Notes under the pieces: generated by a model
The model's input: the letters and a program-made list of their open reading frames with translations, nothing else
Told to the model about the DNA's origin: nothing
Databases searched by the model: none
NCBI GenBank assembly: GCA_011048645.1
Contig: DSDR01000333.1
Span: 1-10,812, forward strand
From: Phycisphaerales bacterium
GTDB taxonomy: Bacteria; Planctomycetota; Phycisphaerae; Sedimentisphaerales; Anaerohalosphaeraceae
Direction of reading: 5' to 3'
DNA length: 10,812 nucleotides
Shown: positions 1 to 6,606 of the stretch, piece by piece
Layout of the letters: every line of letters begins with the position of its first letter
How positions within the stretch are numbered: the first letter of the stretch is position 1
Position numbers and translations under genes: made by a program

Positions 1-297
1 CTTGAAAAGCTCGGCCACTATGACCCTCTTGAAAAAGATGAAGAGAAGAAAATCGTGCTCAATCTTGAGCGGGTCAAGCACTGGATGCAGCTCGGCGCGG
101 TGCCGACGGATACCGTCGCCGAAATGCTGGTCAAACGCGGCATTGCCTGTCCGAGTCTTGACGCTAAAAAGGCGCGTCGCGATCGCGCTCGCGTTATCGC
201 CCGCAAACTGGGCAAGCCTTTTACCCAGGCCGAAAAAGAGGCTGCGGTCAAGGCCGCGGAAGCCAAAAAGAAAGACGAAGAACAAGCTTCAGCCTGA
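1..297 (+). CDS. rpsP: 30S ribosomal protein S16, 3' part (5' end outside window)
   Basis: Structural protein of the 30S ribosomal subunit, needed for assembly of the 5' and central domains of 16S rRNA. The reading frame is open from base 1 and ends at TGA 295-297, so about 98 codons are present and the start lies upstream of the window. The visible part carries the S16 signature: EKLGHYDPLE at the beginning, then ERVKHWMQLGAVPTDTV and the short basic stretch following. After the usual S16 core there is a Lys/Ala/Glu-rich tail (about 40 residues, ending KKKDEEQASA), longer than the compact E. coli protein, as is common in several phyla. trmD starts 3 bases after the stop, so the two are surely co-transcribed; rimM, often found between them, is absent. 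The internal GTG at 55 is not the true start, because S16 homology continues upstream of it. Confidence 0.95.
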   Translation, partial: LEKLGHYDPLEKDEEKKIVLNLERVKHWMQLGAVPTDTVAEMLVKRGIACPSLDAKKARRDRARVIARKLGKPFTQAEKEAAVKAAEAKKKDEEQASA

Positions 298-300
298 TGA

Positions 301-1053
301 ATGACGATGCGTATCGATGTTCTGACGCTGTTTCCTGAGATGTTTGAATCGCCCCTGAGCCATTCGATTCTCAAACGGGCGCAGCAGCAGGGCATCGTTG
401 AGATAGTTCTTTCAAATATCAGAGAGTTCGCCGCCGACGCCTATCGCAAGGTGGACGATAAACCCTACGGCGGCGGCCCGGGTATGGTGATGATGTGCCC
501 GCCGGTGTTTGCGTGTGCAGAGCACGTGCGGTCGTTGAGGCCGCAGCCGGGGCGTCTGATCCTGCTGACGCCGCAGGGCGCGCCGCTGACCCAGGCCAAA
601 GCCATCGAATTGAGCCGAGAACCGCGATTGATTTTGGTTGCGGGACGTTATGAAGGCTTTGATGAGCGCATCCGCGAAGGGCTGGACGCCGAGGAGCTTT
701 CCATCGGCGATTATGTCCTCAGCGGCGGCGAACTGGCGGCGATGGTGGTCATCGACGCGGTGGTGCGTTTGCTGGACGGGGCGCTGGGCGATGAAGACTC
801 GGCGGCCAATGACTCGTTTGGCGACGGGCTGCTGGAGTATCCGCACTACACGCGGCCCGAAGAATTTCGCGGCATGCGTGTGCCGCAGATTCTGCTCAGC
901 GGCGACCACGGCAGAATCGCCCAATGGCGTTTGGAACAAAGCCTGCAGCGGACGCAGCAGCGCCGCCCGGATTTGTACGCCGCGTGGCTGGCGCGTCGGC
1001 AGGCGACAAACAAAACACTTAAAAAAGATAAGAATCAGGAGATAGAAACGTGA
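301..1053 (+). CDS. trmD: tRNA (guanine-37-N1)-methyltransferase
   Basis: SpoU-TrmD (SPOUT) family enzyme that transfers a methyl group from S-adenosylmethionine to N1 of G37 in tRNAs reading CNN and related codons, preventing +1 frameshifting. The 250-residue product is of normal length. Family motifs appear in order: MRIDVLTLFPEMF at the N terminus, KPYGGGPGMVMM near residue 54, the trefoil-knot SAM-binding segments LTPQGAPLTQ, GRYEGFDERI and SIGDYVLSGGE, then the linker and the GLLEYPHYTRP segment that helps bind tRNA. ATG 301 lies 3 bases after the rpsP stop; ATG 307 (MRIDV) is an equally good start, and neither has a clear Shine-Dalgarno, which suggests translational coupling to rpsP. 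The stop codon overlaps the rplS start (GTGA). The knot motifs leave little doubt about the assignment. Confidence 0.97.
   Translation: MTMRIDVLTLFPEMFESPLSHSILKRAQQQGIVEIVLSNIREFAADAYRKVDDKPYGGGPGMVMMCPPVFACAEHVRSLRPQPGRLILLTPQGAPLTQAKAIELSREPRLILVAGRYEGFDERIREGLDAEELSIGDYVLSGGELAAMVVIDAVVRLLDGALGDEDSAANDSFGDGLLEYPHYTRPEEFRGMRVPQILLSGDHGRIAQWRLEQSLQRTQQRRPDLYAAWLARRQATNKTLKKDKNQEIET
1037..1041 (+). promoter_or_regulatory. Shine-Dalgarno of rplS inside the end of trmD
   Basis: AGGAG lies 8 bases before the GTG at 1050. It supports that GTG as the true L19 start, even though the start overlaps the trmD stop codon by four bases. Confidence 0.75.
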
Positions 1054-1418
1054 AAACGAAATTACTCGAACTTGTCGAACAGAAAAGTCTTCGACCGGAG
1101 ACGCCGTATTTTGAGGTCGGCGATACCGTCGATGTGCATTGCCGTATTGTGGAAGGCGAAAAGGTTCGCACGCAGATTTTTACCGGGACGGTAATCAGCC
1201 GCAAGGGTCGCGGGATGAACGAGATGTTCACCGTACGCCGAATGATCGGCGATGAGGGCGTCGAGCGGACGTTCCCGCTGCATTCGCCGAACATCGTGGA
1301 TATTCGTCCGATTCGCAGCGGCAAGGCTCGCCGGGCCAAGCTGTATTACCTGCGCGACCGCGTGGGCAAAGGCGTGCGTCTGTCACAGCGGCACAGCAAG
1401 CACACCGTCTCCAAATAA
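1050..1418 (+). CDS. rplS: 50S ribosomal protein L19
   Basis: Large-subunit protein located near the 30S-50S interface. The 122-residue product is close to the usual length of about 115. It shows the L19 signature from end to end: PYFEVGDTVDVHCRIVEGEK, then FTGTVISRKGRGMNEMFTVR, the conserved GVERTFPLHSPNI segment, and the basic C-terminal RRAKLYYLRDRVGKG. The start is GTG, overlapping the trmD TGA in a GTGA arrangement, with a good AGGAG 8 bases upstream. Position directly after trmD is the classical bacterial order. A 17-base gap follows before the YraN-like gene. Confidence 0.97.
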   Translation: MKTKLLELVEQKSLRPETPYFEVGDTVDVHCRIVEGEKVRTQIFTGTVISRKGRGMNEMFTVRRMIGDEGVERTFPLHSPNIVDIRPIRSGKARRAKLYYLRDRVGKGVRLSQRHSKHTVSK

Positions 1419-1435
1419 CCGGTTGGAGCCAAACG

Positions 1436-1867
1436 GTGTTGCCGCGGATTGGACGGAATCTCGGCGTGTCGCGGCCGTGGCCGTGGATGCGGCGTCGGCT
1501 GCTGGCGGATCGGCAACGGCTGGGACGCTGGGGTCAGCGCCAAGCCGAGCGGACACTGACACGTCGGGGCTGCCGGACGATTGCACGAAACTGGTCGGCC
1601 GCGTGCGGCGAACTGGACTTAGTGGTGTGCGAAACAGACGGAACGCTCGTCTTTGTGGAGGTCAAAACCCGTCGCAGCGAGGATTTTGCTCCGGCTGAGG
1701 CGGCGGTCAATACCAAAAAACAACGAAAAATCGCTCGAACCGCAAAGCGCTTTCTGACGCAATATAATTTGTCGGACAGGCCTTTGCGGTTCGACGTTGT
1801 TACGGTGATTCTGCCGCCGTATGGGGCGCCTTGTATTACGCACTATCCGGCGGCGTTTGTGCCGTAA
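1436..1867 (+). CDS. YraN / UPF0102 family nuclease-like protein
   Basis: Small protein (143 residues) of the YraN family, which has the restriction-endonuclease-like PD-(D/E)xK fold; the cellular role in bacteria is not firmly established. The visible core is typical: GRWGQRQAERTLTRRG near residues 30-45, CGELDLV with Asp61, and LVFVEVKTRR with Glu75 and Lys77, followed by RFDVVTV in the last third. Asp61, Glu75 and Lys77 match the expected nuclease triad. The GTG at 1436 is preceded by GGAG (1424-1427), 8 bases upstream; a later GTG (Val11) or ATG (Met18) would also leave the core intact, so the first 10-17 residues are uncertain. Placement after trmD-rplS is common for yraN, although rnhB, often between them, is absent. 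A recombination or repair role is inferred from the fold alone. Confidence 0.85.
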   Translation: MLPRIGRNLGVSRPWPWMRRRLLADRQRLGRWGQRQAERTLTRRGCRTIARNWSAACGELDLVVCETDGTLVFVEVKTRRSEDFAPAEAAVNTKKQRKIARTAKRFLTQYNLSDRPLRFDVVTVILPPYGAPCITHYPAAFVP

Positions 1868-1869
1868 AA

Positions 1870-1908
1870 CAATGCGACCTCCGGTGAAATCAAAGAATCG
1901 GAGCATTG
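1870..1908 (+). other. Imperfect inverted repeat between the yraN-like gene and truD
   Basis: CAATGC (1870-1875) pairs with GCATTG (1903-1908), and inside it TCCG (1880-1883) pairs with CGGA (1899-1902), leaving a 4-base bulge and a 15-base loop. It lies 3 bases after the yraN-like stop codon. No U-run follows, so it is not a textbook intrinsic terminator; it could be a weak terminator or RNA-processing site at the end of the rpsP operon, or chance. Confidence 0.35.
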
Positions 1909-1943
1909 AAATTCGACAATTGATTTGATCCTTATAGTGTCTG

Positions 1944-3221
1944 ATGAGAAAACGCAAACACATCTCGGACGGACGCGACGGCGACATTGAGTTAATTCGT
2001 CATGATTTTCCCTACTTGACGGACGATGTTCCGGGTATCGGCGGCGTCATCAAGAAAATCCCGGACGACTTTCGCGTTGAAGAGATTGCCCAGTATGAAC
2101 CCTCCGGCGAGGGGACGCATGTGTTCGCGTTCGTGGAAAAACGCAATATGACCACGACCGATATGATCGCCGAGATTGCGCGGGTAATAGGGGTGCGCCG
2201 CAATGAGGTGGGCTACGCGGGACGCAAGGACTCGCGCGCGGTCACGCGCCAGTGGATTTCGTTTGAACATGTCGATCCGGAGCAGATTGCACAGTTTCAA
2301 TCCCGCAAAATCAAGGTGCTCAAGGTATGCCGCCACGGCAACAAGCTCAAGATCGGCCATCTGGCGGGCAATCGATTTACGCTGCGCATCCGTCAGATGG
2401 ACGTACCCATCGGCGAGGCGCTCTGGCGGGCACAGGCGGTGCTGGATGTGCTGGTGCGTGCCGGGGTGCCGAACTATTTCGGTCCGCAGCGGTTCGGCTA
2501 TCGACAGGATACCCATTTGCTGGGCGAGGCGGCGGTCAAACGTGATGCGCGTCTGTTTTTTGATATTCTGCTGGGCAAGCCCGAACTCGACACCGAGGAG
2601 ACCTTTATCCGCGCACGAACGCTCTATGAGCAGGGCGACTATCAGGCGGCTTATGAGGCGTGGCTTCCGAATTTTCGCGATCATCGGTACGCGCTAAAGG
2701 ATTTGATTCGCGAAGGCGGCGATGTGGAGCGGGCTTTCGAGATGTTTGACCGGCAGTTGCTGGGGTTGTTTGTTGCGGCCTGGCAGTCCGATTTGTTCAA
2801 TCGCGTGCTGGTCGAGCGGATGCCGCGGATTGATACGCTGTTCAAAGGCGATATGGCCTATAAGCACGACAACGGCGCGTGTTTCAAGGTCGAGGACGCC
2901 GCCGTCGAGCAGCCCCGCTGCGACCGATTTGAAATCAGTCCCACCGGTCCGCTGGTCGGCGTCAAAATGGCGGCGCTGAGCGACGAGGCGGCCGATTATG
3001 AAAACCCGCTGATCGATTCGCTGCAGTTGAATGATGAGGATTTGCGATGGCTCAAACATTACGGCGGACGCGGCGGACGCCGCCCGCTGCGGTTTCAGCC
3101 GAAACAGGTACAGGTCTCGGCGGGAAGCGACCACCACGGGGAATTTCTCCAACTGGAATTTGAACTGCCCAGCGGCTGCTATGCCACCACGATGCTGCGC
3201 GAACTGATGAAACGAATTTAG
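1944..3221 (+). CDS. truD: tRNA pseudouridine(13) synthase
   Basis: Isomerises uridine 13 of certain tRNAs to pseudouridine. The N-terminal part has the family motifs GIGGVIKKIPDDFRVEE (residues 31-47) and GYAGRKDSRAVTRQ (90-103), where Asp96 is the expected catalytic aspartate. PNYFGPQRFG marks the start of the TRUD insertion domain, and the C terminus closes with FELPSGCYATTMLRELMK, equivalent to the final catalytic-domain strand. At 425 residues it is longer than E. coli TruD (about 350) and nearer the size of archaeal/eukaryotic Pus7-type members; the extra length is mostly in the insertion domain. The ATG at 1944 gives the normal distance to the first motif; no strong Shine-Dalgarno is visible. 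It follows a 76-base AT-rich spacer, so it may have its own promoter. Its stop codon is part of a 7-bp tandem repeat. Confidence 0.95.
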   Translation: MRKRKHISDGRDGDIELIRHDFPYLTDDVPGIGGVIKKIPDDFRVEEIAQYEPSGEGTHVFAFVEKRNMTTTDMIAEIARVIGVRRNEVGYAGRKDSRAVTRQWISFEHVDPEQIAQFQSRKIKVLKVCRHGNKLKIGHLAGNRFTLRIRQMDVPIGEALWRAQAVLDVLVRAGVPNYFGPQRFGYRQDTHLLGEAAVKRDARLFFDILLGKPELDTEETFIRARTLYEQGDYQAAYEAWLPNFRDHRYALKDLIREGGDVERAFEMFDRQLLGLFVAAWQSDLFNRVLVERMPRIDTLFKGDMAYKHDNGACFKVEDAAVEQPRCDRFEISPTGPLVGVKMAALSDEAADYENPLIDSLQLNDEDLRWLKHYGGRGGRRPLRFQPKQVQVSAGSDHHGEFLQLEFELPSGCYATTMLRELMKRI

Positions 3222-3244
3222 AATTCAGAATTTAGAATTTAGAA
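3214..3244 (+). repeat. 7-bp tandem repeat (GAATTYA x 4.4) overlapping the truD stop codon
   Basis: Four consecutive heptads, GAATTTA, GAATTCA, GAATTTA, GAATTTA, plus a partial GAA. The first unit is still coding: it supplies the last truD codons and the TAG stop. The array fills most of the 40-base truD-menA spacer. The same 13-base string TAGAATTCAGAAT recurs downstream of coaD in the same orientation relative to that gene. Confidence 0.9.
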
Positions 3245-3245
3245 C

Positions 3246-3250
3246 GAGGG
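3246..3250 (+). promoter_or_regulatory. Shine-Dalgarno of the menA-like gene
   Basis: GAGGG, 11 bases upstream of ATG 3262, directly after the heptad array. It supports the chosen start. Confidence 0.55.
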
Positions 3251-3261
3251 AATCATACTCA

Positions 3262-4191
3262 ATGAAGACCTGTCATTTCGCAATCGAAACTCAATCATCA
3301 CTTCGGGTATGGGTTCAGGCGGTTCGACCGTTTGCATTTACGGCATCGATGACGCCAGTGTTTCTGGGCGCGGCGCTGGCGCTGCGGTCCGAGCAGGCGG
3401 TGCGATGGGAATTGTTTCCGCTGGTGGTGCTGGCCTCGCTGCTGATTCACGCGGGAACAAATCTGGTCAGCGACTATTTTGACTTTCGCAAAGGGGTGGA
3501 TCGCCCCGAGACTTACGGCTCCAGCCGGGTGCTGGTGGACGGGCTGCTGCGGCCGGGTGCGGTGCTGCTGGCCGGGCTGGCGGCGTTTGCGGCGACGGCA
3601 GCGATAGGGCTGGTGTTTATCGCCATTCACGGCTGGCCGATTCTGATCCTGGGGCTGATCGGCATGGCAGGCGGGTTTTTCTATACCGCCCTGCCGGTGG
3701 CCTATAAATATATCGGGTTGGGCGATCTGTGCGTTTTTTGGCTGATGGGGCCGCTGATGACGGTTGGCGCATTTTTGGTGCTGACGGGCCTCTGGTCGTG
3801 GCAGGCGATGGCGATTGCCCTGCCGGTCGGCTGTCTGGTCGCTGCCATTTTGAGCGGCAACAACCTGCGGGACATCGCCGACGACTCGGTCGCGGCAATC
3901 CGGACCACCGCCGGTCTGCTGGGACATCGCGCTGCGCGGTGGGAGTATGCGGCGCTGGTGATCTCGGCCTACATTCTGGTTGTGATTTTGATCGCGATGG
4001 ATTTATTGCCGGTTTGGTCGCTGTTGACGTTTTTATCGCTGCCGCCGGCGATGCGCAACATTCGAATCGCCCTGCGCAGCGACCCGACGACCGCACACAC
4101 ACTGGCCGCACTCGATGTCCAATCGGCCCAGGTGCACCTGCTGTTCGGCGTGCTGCTGATTGCGTCGGTCGTGCTGGGAGTTGTCGGATGA
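3262..4191 (+). CDS. menA: MenA-like UbiA-family prenyltransferase (menaquinone biosynthesis)
   Basis: Integral-membrane prenyltransferase that attaches an isoprenoid chain to an aromatic quinone precursor, in MenA 1,4-dihydroxy-2-naphthoate with release of CO2. The 309-residue protein is almost wholly hydrophobic, with about eight or nine membrane spans. The first Mg-diphosphate motif is NLVSDYFDFRKGVD (residues 67-80), close to the MenA pattern NLxNDYxDxxxGxD; the second is NNLRDIADD (200-208), the NNxRDxxxD form typical of MenA. ATG 3262 has a GAGGG upstream. The stop overlaps the start of the CPBP protease gene, and a UbiE/MenG methyltransferase follows, which supports a menaquinone role. 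The head-group substrate cannot be fixed from sequence: in an organism using the futalosine route a UbiA enzyme acts on a different naphthoate. Confidence 0.87.
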   Translation: MKTCHFAIETQSSLRVWVQAVRPFAFTASMTPVFLGAALALRSEQAVRWELFPLVVLASLLIHAGTNLVSDYFDFRKGVDRPETYGSSRVLVDGLLRPGAVLLAGLAAFAATAAIGLVFIAIHGWPILILGLIGMAGGFFYTALPVAYKYIGLGDLCVFWLMGPLMTVGAFLVLTGLWSWQAMAIALPVGCLVAAILSGNNLRDIADDSVAAIRTTAGLLGHRAARWEYAALVISAYILVVILIAMDLLPVWSLLTFLSLPPAMRNIRIALRSDPTTAHTLAALDVQSAQVHLLFGVLLIASVVLGVVG

Positions 4192-4808
4192 CGAAGCTGT
4201 GGGTGATGGTTTTGTTTGCGGCGGGCGGTTTTTTTGTGCTGTTCAGCCCGTGGACAAAGGAGGCAATTGCGTTCTGGCCGATGATGTGCCTGACGACGGG
4301 GCTGCTGGCGGTCGGCTCGATGGCGCTGGATCGCCGGGGACAGCTTGCCTCGCTGGGCCGTCCGGACGGCGAGGCGGTGCTTATCGGCCTGGTCTCGGCG
4401 ACGGTTCTGTATGTCGTCTTTTGGGCGGGACACTGGATTTCAACGCGGGCGCTTCCGTTTGCCGCCGGGCAGGTCAATTCCATTTATACGATTCGCGAGG
4501 GGGTGAATTTATGGCAGATTGCGCTGCTGCTGGCGCTGATCATCGCTCCGGCCGAGGAAATCTTCTGGCGCGGCTTTGTTCAGCGGCAACTGTGCGGACG
4601 CTATGGCCTGCTGTGCGGATTTGCACTGAGCACGGCGATTTATGCGGGGGTGCATCTGTGGTCGTTTAACGTGATGCTGATCGCCGCCGCGGCGATAGGC
4701 GGAGCGTTTTGGGGGCTGTTATTTTTGGCAACGGAACGATTCTGGCCGTGTATTGTCTCGCATATCGTCTGGGATGTGATGATTTTTGTCCTGTGGCCGA
4801 TACATTAA
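4188..4808 (+). CDS. CPBP family intramembrane glutamic protease
   Basis: Membrane protein of the CPBP/Abi family (CAAX protease and bacteriocin-processing), homologous to eukaryotic Rce1, which cleaves after prenylated cysteines; bacterial substrates are mostly unknown. The 206-residue product has several hydrophobic spans and the full catalytic set: EEIFWRGF with Glu123, Glu124 and Arg128, then His156 in AGVHLW and SHIVWD with His192 and Asp196. ATG 4188 overlaps the menA TGA (ATGA), so the two are translationally coupled; the frame stays open far upstream inside menA, but that part is only a shadow of menA. Placement between a prenyltransferase and a quinone methyltransferase makes a link to prenylquinone metabolism or to the membrane complexes using it tempting, but this is inference only. 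The stop codon runs into a purine-rich heptad repeat. Confidence 0.87.
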   Translation: MTKLWVMVLFAAGGFFVLFSPWTKEAIAFWPMMCLTTGLLAVGSMALDRRGQLASLGRPDGEAVLIGLVSATVLYVVFWAGHWISTRALPFAAGQVNSIYTIREGVNLWQIALLLALIIAPAEEIFWRGFVQRQLCGRYGLLCGFALSTAIYAGVHLWSFNVMLIAAAAIGGAFWGLLFLATERFWPCIVSHIVWDVMIFVLWPIH

Positions 4809-4848
4809 AAAGGGAAAAGGTAAAAGGGGAAAGGTAAAAGGGGAAAAG
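4808..4848 (+). repeat. Purine-rich 7-bp-type tandem repeat (AAAAGGG/AAAAGGT) between CPBP and menG
   Basis: Units read AAAAGGG, AAAAGGT, AAAAGGGG, AAAGGT, AAAAGGGG, AAAAG: a heptad pattern with one-base length changes. It begins at the last base of the CPBP stop codon (TAA 4806-4808) and ends 5 bases before the TTG start of menG. One strand is entirely purine except for two T residues. The last AGGGG (4839-4843) lies about 10 bases before the TTG and is the only Shine-Dalgarno-like sequence there, so the repeat may act as the ribosome binding site. Confidence 0.85.
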
Positions 4849-4853
4849 CTGCC

Positions 4854-5576
4854 TTGAATGAACATAAGACACAGCCAACCGAGGCGATGTTTTCCGCTAT
4901 CGCCGCCCGTTACGACCGCTGCAATCATCTGTTCAGCCTGGGCATTGATCGAATTTGGCGAAAGCGGTTGGCACAAGCGATCGCTTTAACCGCCGATGAG
5001 TCGGCGCTGGACATCTGCTGCGGGACGGGGGATATGGCGTTTGCACTTCTTAAATACAGTCCGGTGCGGCAGGTTGTCGGGATTGATTGCAGCGAACGGA
5101 TGATCCAGTTGGCCCAGGAAAAGCGGATGCTGAAGACGCCACGCCGATGGATGAAGGACAAAGAGCTTCGTCTGCGGGTGGACGACGCGGCAGCGCTGAG
5201 GTTTGAGGATACATCATTTGATGCGGCCACCTGCGCGTTCGGCCTGCGGAACATCCCCGATCGGGCGGCGGTCTTTGACCAGATGATTCGGGCGCTCAAC
5301 CCCGGCGGGCGCATTGGAATCTGTGAGTTTTCCCTGCCGAGACGTCCCCTGCTGCGCAACGTATATTGGGCGTATGTATCGCAGGTGATGCCGTTTCTGG
5401 GTCGGGTTGTGGTTGGCAACGCCGAGCCGCTGCGCTATCTGGCCCGCTCCATCCATCACTGGCACACCCACGTGCGTCTTGAAGAGGAATTGGCCGCCGC
5501 GGGTTTTATCGAGATCCGCCCCACGCCTTTGACCGGCGGCATCGCGACCCTCACGACCGCACAAAAACCCCAATGA
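4854..5576 (+). CDS. menG: UbiE/MenG demethylmenaquinone methyltransferase
   Basis: SAM-dependent C-methyltransferase that converts demethylmenaquinone to menaquinone, the last step of the pathway. The 240-residue protein has the UbiE pattern throughout: MFSAIAARYDRCNHLFSLGID (12-32), the SAM-binding ALDICCGTGD (51-60), VGIDCSERM (76-83 region), AFGLRNIPD (128-136), LNPGGRIGICEFS (148-160) and a C-terminal RSIHHW. The start is TTG 4854; a nearby ATG at 4858 is out of frame, and an internal ATG (Met12) would remove the normal N terminus. The Shine-Dalgarno seems to come from the preceding repeat. The stop is 8 bases from the 3' end of the convergent ATP-grasp gene. Either symbol (ubiE or menG) fits; menG is chosen because a MenA-like gene is nearby. 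Confidence 0.92.
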   Translation: MNEHKTQPTEAMFSAIAARYDRCNHLFSLGIDRIWRKRLAQAIALTADESALDICCGTGDMAFALLKYSPVRQVVGIDCSERMIQLAQEKRMLKTPRRWMKDKELRLRVDDAAALRFEDTSFDAATCAFGLRNIPDRAAVFDQMIRALNPGGRIGICEFSLPRRPLLRNVYWAYVSQVMPFLGRVVVGNAEPLRYLARSIHHWHTHVRLEEELAAAGFIEIRPTPLTGGIATLTTAQKPQ

Positions 5577-5584
5577 TCTATTCA

Positions 5585-6604
5585 TCAGCCGGTTTTGTAA
5601 AACCGGCGCAGCGCCAGCCGAACGATGTGCTGCAAGAGCGACTCATAGTCCATACCGGCTTTTTCAGCGGCCTCGGCGACTTCTTCGCCGTAGGCGATGT
5701 CGGGGTTGGGATTGGCCTCAAGCACGACGACGCGGCCGTCGGGACGCAGGCGCAGATCGATGCGGCCGTAATCCTGAAGATGCAGCACACGATAGACCTT
5801 TTTACAGATTTTACCGATCCGGGCCTGAAGCGCCGGTTCCAACTCGGCAAAGCCGAAATTGATCTTCCACTTCTCGCGATAGTCGTCGTTCCATTTGGCC
5901 CGATAGGTCAACATCGTCGGTCCCTCGCCCTCAGTGTCTTCAAACAGACATTCGCGCACGGGCAAGACCCTGAGCCGACGGTTGCCGAGCACGCCGACGT
6001 ACAGCTCTCGACCGGGGATGTATTCTTCGGCAATGGCCGGCTGATTCCAACGGGTATGGACAAATTCCACCCGCTCGCGCAGGGCCGCAGCAGTCGAGAC
6101 AATCGAGGCATTGGAGATACCCTCGGAACCGTCTTCCAGTGCGGGTTTGACGACCATCGGAAAATGCAGCTTGCCGGAAACCCGCACGCGCCGACCGACC
6201 GGAAACGATAAGAACGCCGGCACGCGGATTTTATGAAGTCCGAGCAACTGCTTGCACAGCCGCTTGTCGCGACAGAGCAGCAGTCCCATCGCTCCGGCGC
6301 CGGTAAACGGGATTTCCAGCAGTTCCAGACATGCGGCGATATTTTTGTCAAACGCACGATCGCCGGCGTACTGCTCGGTCAGATTGAACACCATATCCGG
6401 CGGGTCGTCGGCCAGCGTTCGGACAATTTCAGGAATGTTCATATCGACGCCCAGCACAGTCACGGTATGGCCGATATGCCGCAACGACTGAACGACATGG
6501 TACTCGGTGGTCGGTTCGGTCGGTTCGCCCTCATACTGGGGATCGTCGGGAAAAATTTCGGCGCCGTCCACCAACACGGTAATATGCAACGCATGCGTTC
6601 TCAT
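5585..6604 (-). CDS. D-alanine--D-alanine ligase-like ATP-grasp protein
   Basis: ATP-grasp ligase of the D-Ala-D-Ala ligase type; such enzymes activate a carboxylate as acyl-phosphate and join it to an amine. The 339-residue protein shows FNLTEQYAGD (73-82) in the N-terminal domain, EIPFTGAGAMGLLLCRDK (97-114), ATP-binding Lys153 in VVKPALEDGSEGIS, EEYIPGREL (193-201), and the metal-binding end RIDLRLRPDGRVVVLEANPNPD with Asp283, Glu296 and Asn298. Active-site residues look intact. The N-terminal region differs from true Ddl, and no cell-wall genes are near, so the substrate is unknown; a peptide ligase or peptide-modifying role fits as well. It follows the metallopeptidase gene by 2 bases, with AGGAG 15 bases upstream of the ATG, and is the last gene of the mcsA operon. 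A perfect hairpin covers its last codons. Confidence 0.82.
   Translation of the reverse strand: MRTHALHITVLVDGAEIFPDDPQYEGEPTEPTTEYHVVQSLRHIGHTVTVLGVDMNIPEIVRTLADDPPDMVFNLTEQYAGDRAFDKNIAACLELLEIPFTGAGAMGLLLCRDKRLCKQLLGLHKIRVPAFLSFPVGRRVRVSGKLHFPMVVKPALEDGSEGISNASIVSTAAALRERVEFVHTRWNQPAIAEEYIPGRELYVGVLGNRRLRVLPVRECLFEDTEGEGPTMLTYRAKWNDDYREKWKINFGFAELEPALQARIGKICKKVYRVLHLQDYGRIDLRLRPDGRVVVLEANPNPDIAYGEEVAEAAEKAGMDYESLLQHIVRLALRRFYKTG
5588..5607. terminator. Perfect 9-bp inverted repeat at the convergent gene junction
   Basis: GCCGGTTTT (5588-5596) and AAAACCGGC (5599-5607) are exact reverse complements with only GT between them; the terminal A-T pairs would open to form the loop. It sits inside the last codons of the ATP-grasp gene, 11 bases past the menG stop, exactly where both convergent operons must end. 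No U-run follows on either strand, so it may be a bidirectional, U-less terminator or an mRNA 3'-end stabiliser. Confidence 0.5.
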
Positions 6605-6606
6605 CT

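Noticed and set aside
412..939. Long minus-strand open frame opposite trmD (175 codons)
   Set aside because: Antisense shadow of a well-conserved gene; His/Arg/Gln-rich composition with no recognisable motif.
1906..1943. Possible truD promoter (TTGAAA or TCGACA with TTATAG)
   Set aside because: Spacing is 20 or 14 bases for the available pairs, and the -10 would lie only a few bases from the start codon; not convincing.
3214..3244. Heptad arrays considered as a CRISPR remnant
   Set aside because: Units are 7 bases with no spacers, and no cas genes are present; these are simple tandem repeats.
3729..4187. N-terminal extension of the CPBP protease frame inside menA
   Set aside because: Gly/Arg/Asp-rich low-complexity shadow of menA; the CPBP protein starts properly at ATG 4188 with a hydrophobic segment.
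5573..6211. Plus-strand open frame of 212 codons opposite the ATP-grasp gene
   Set aside because: Opposite a complete ATP-grasp protein with intact motifs; the plus-strand translation has no domain pattern and its start overlaps the menG stop.
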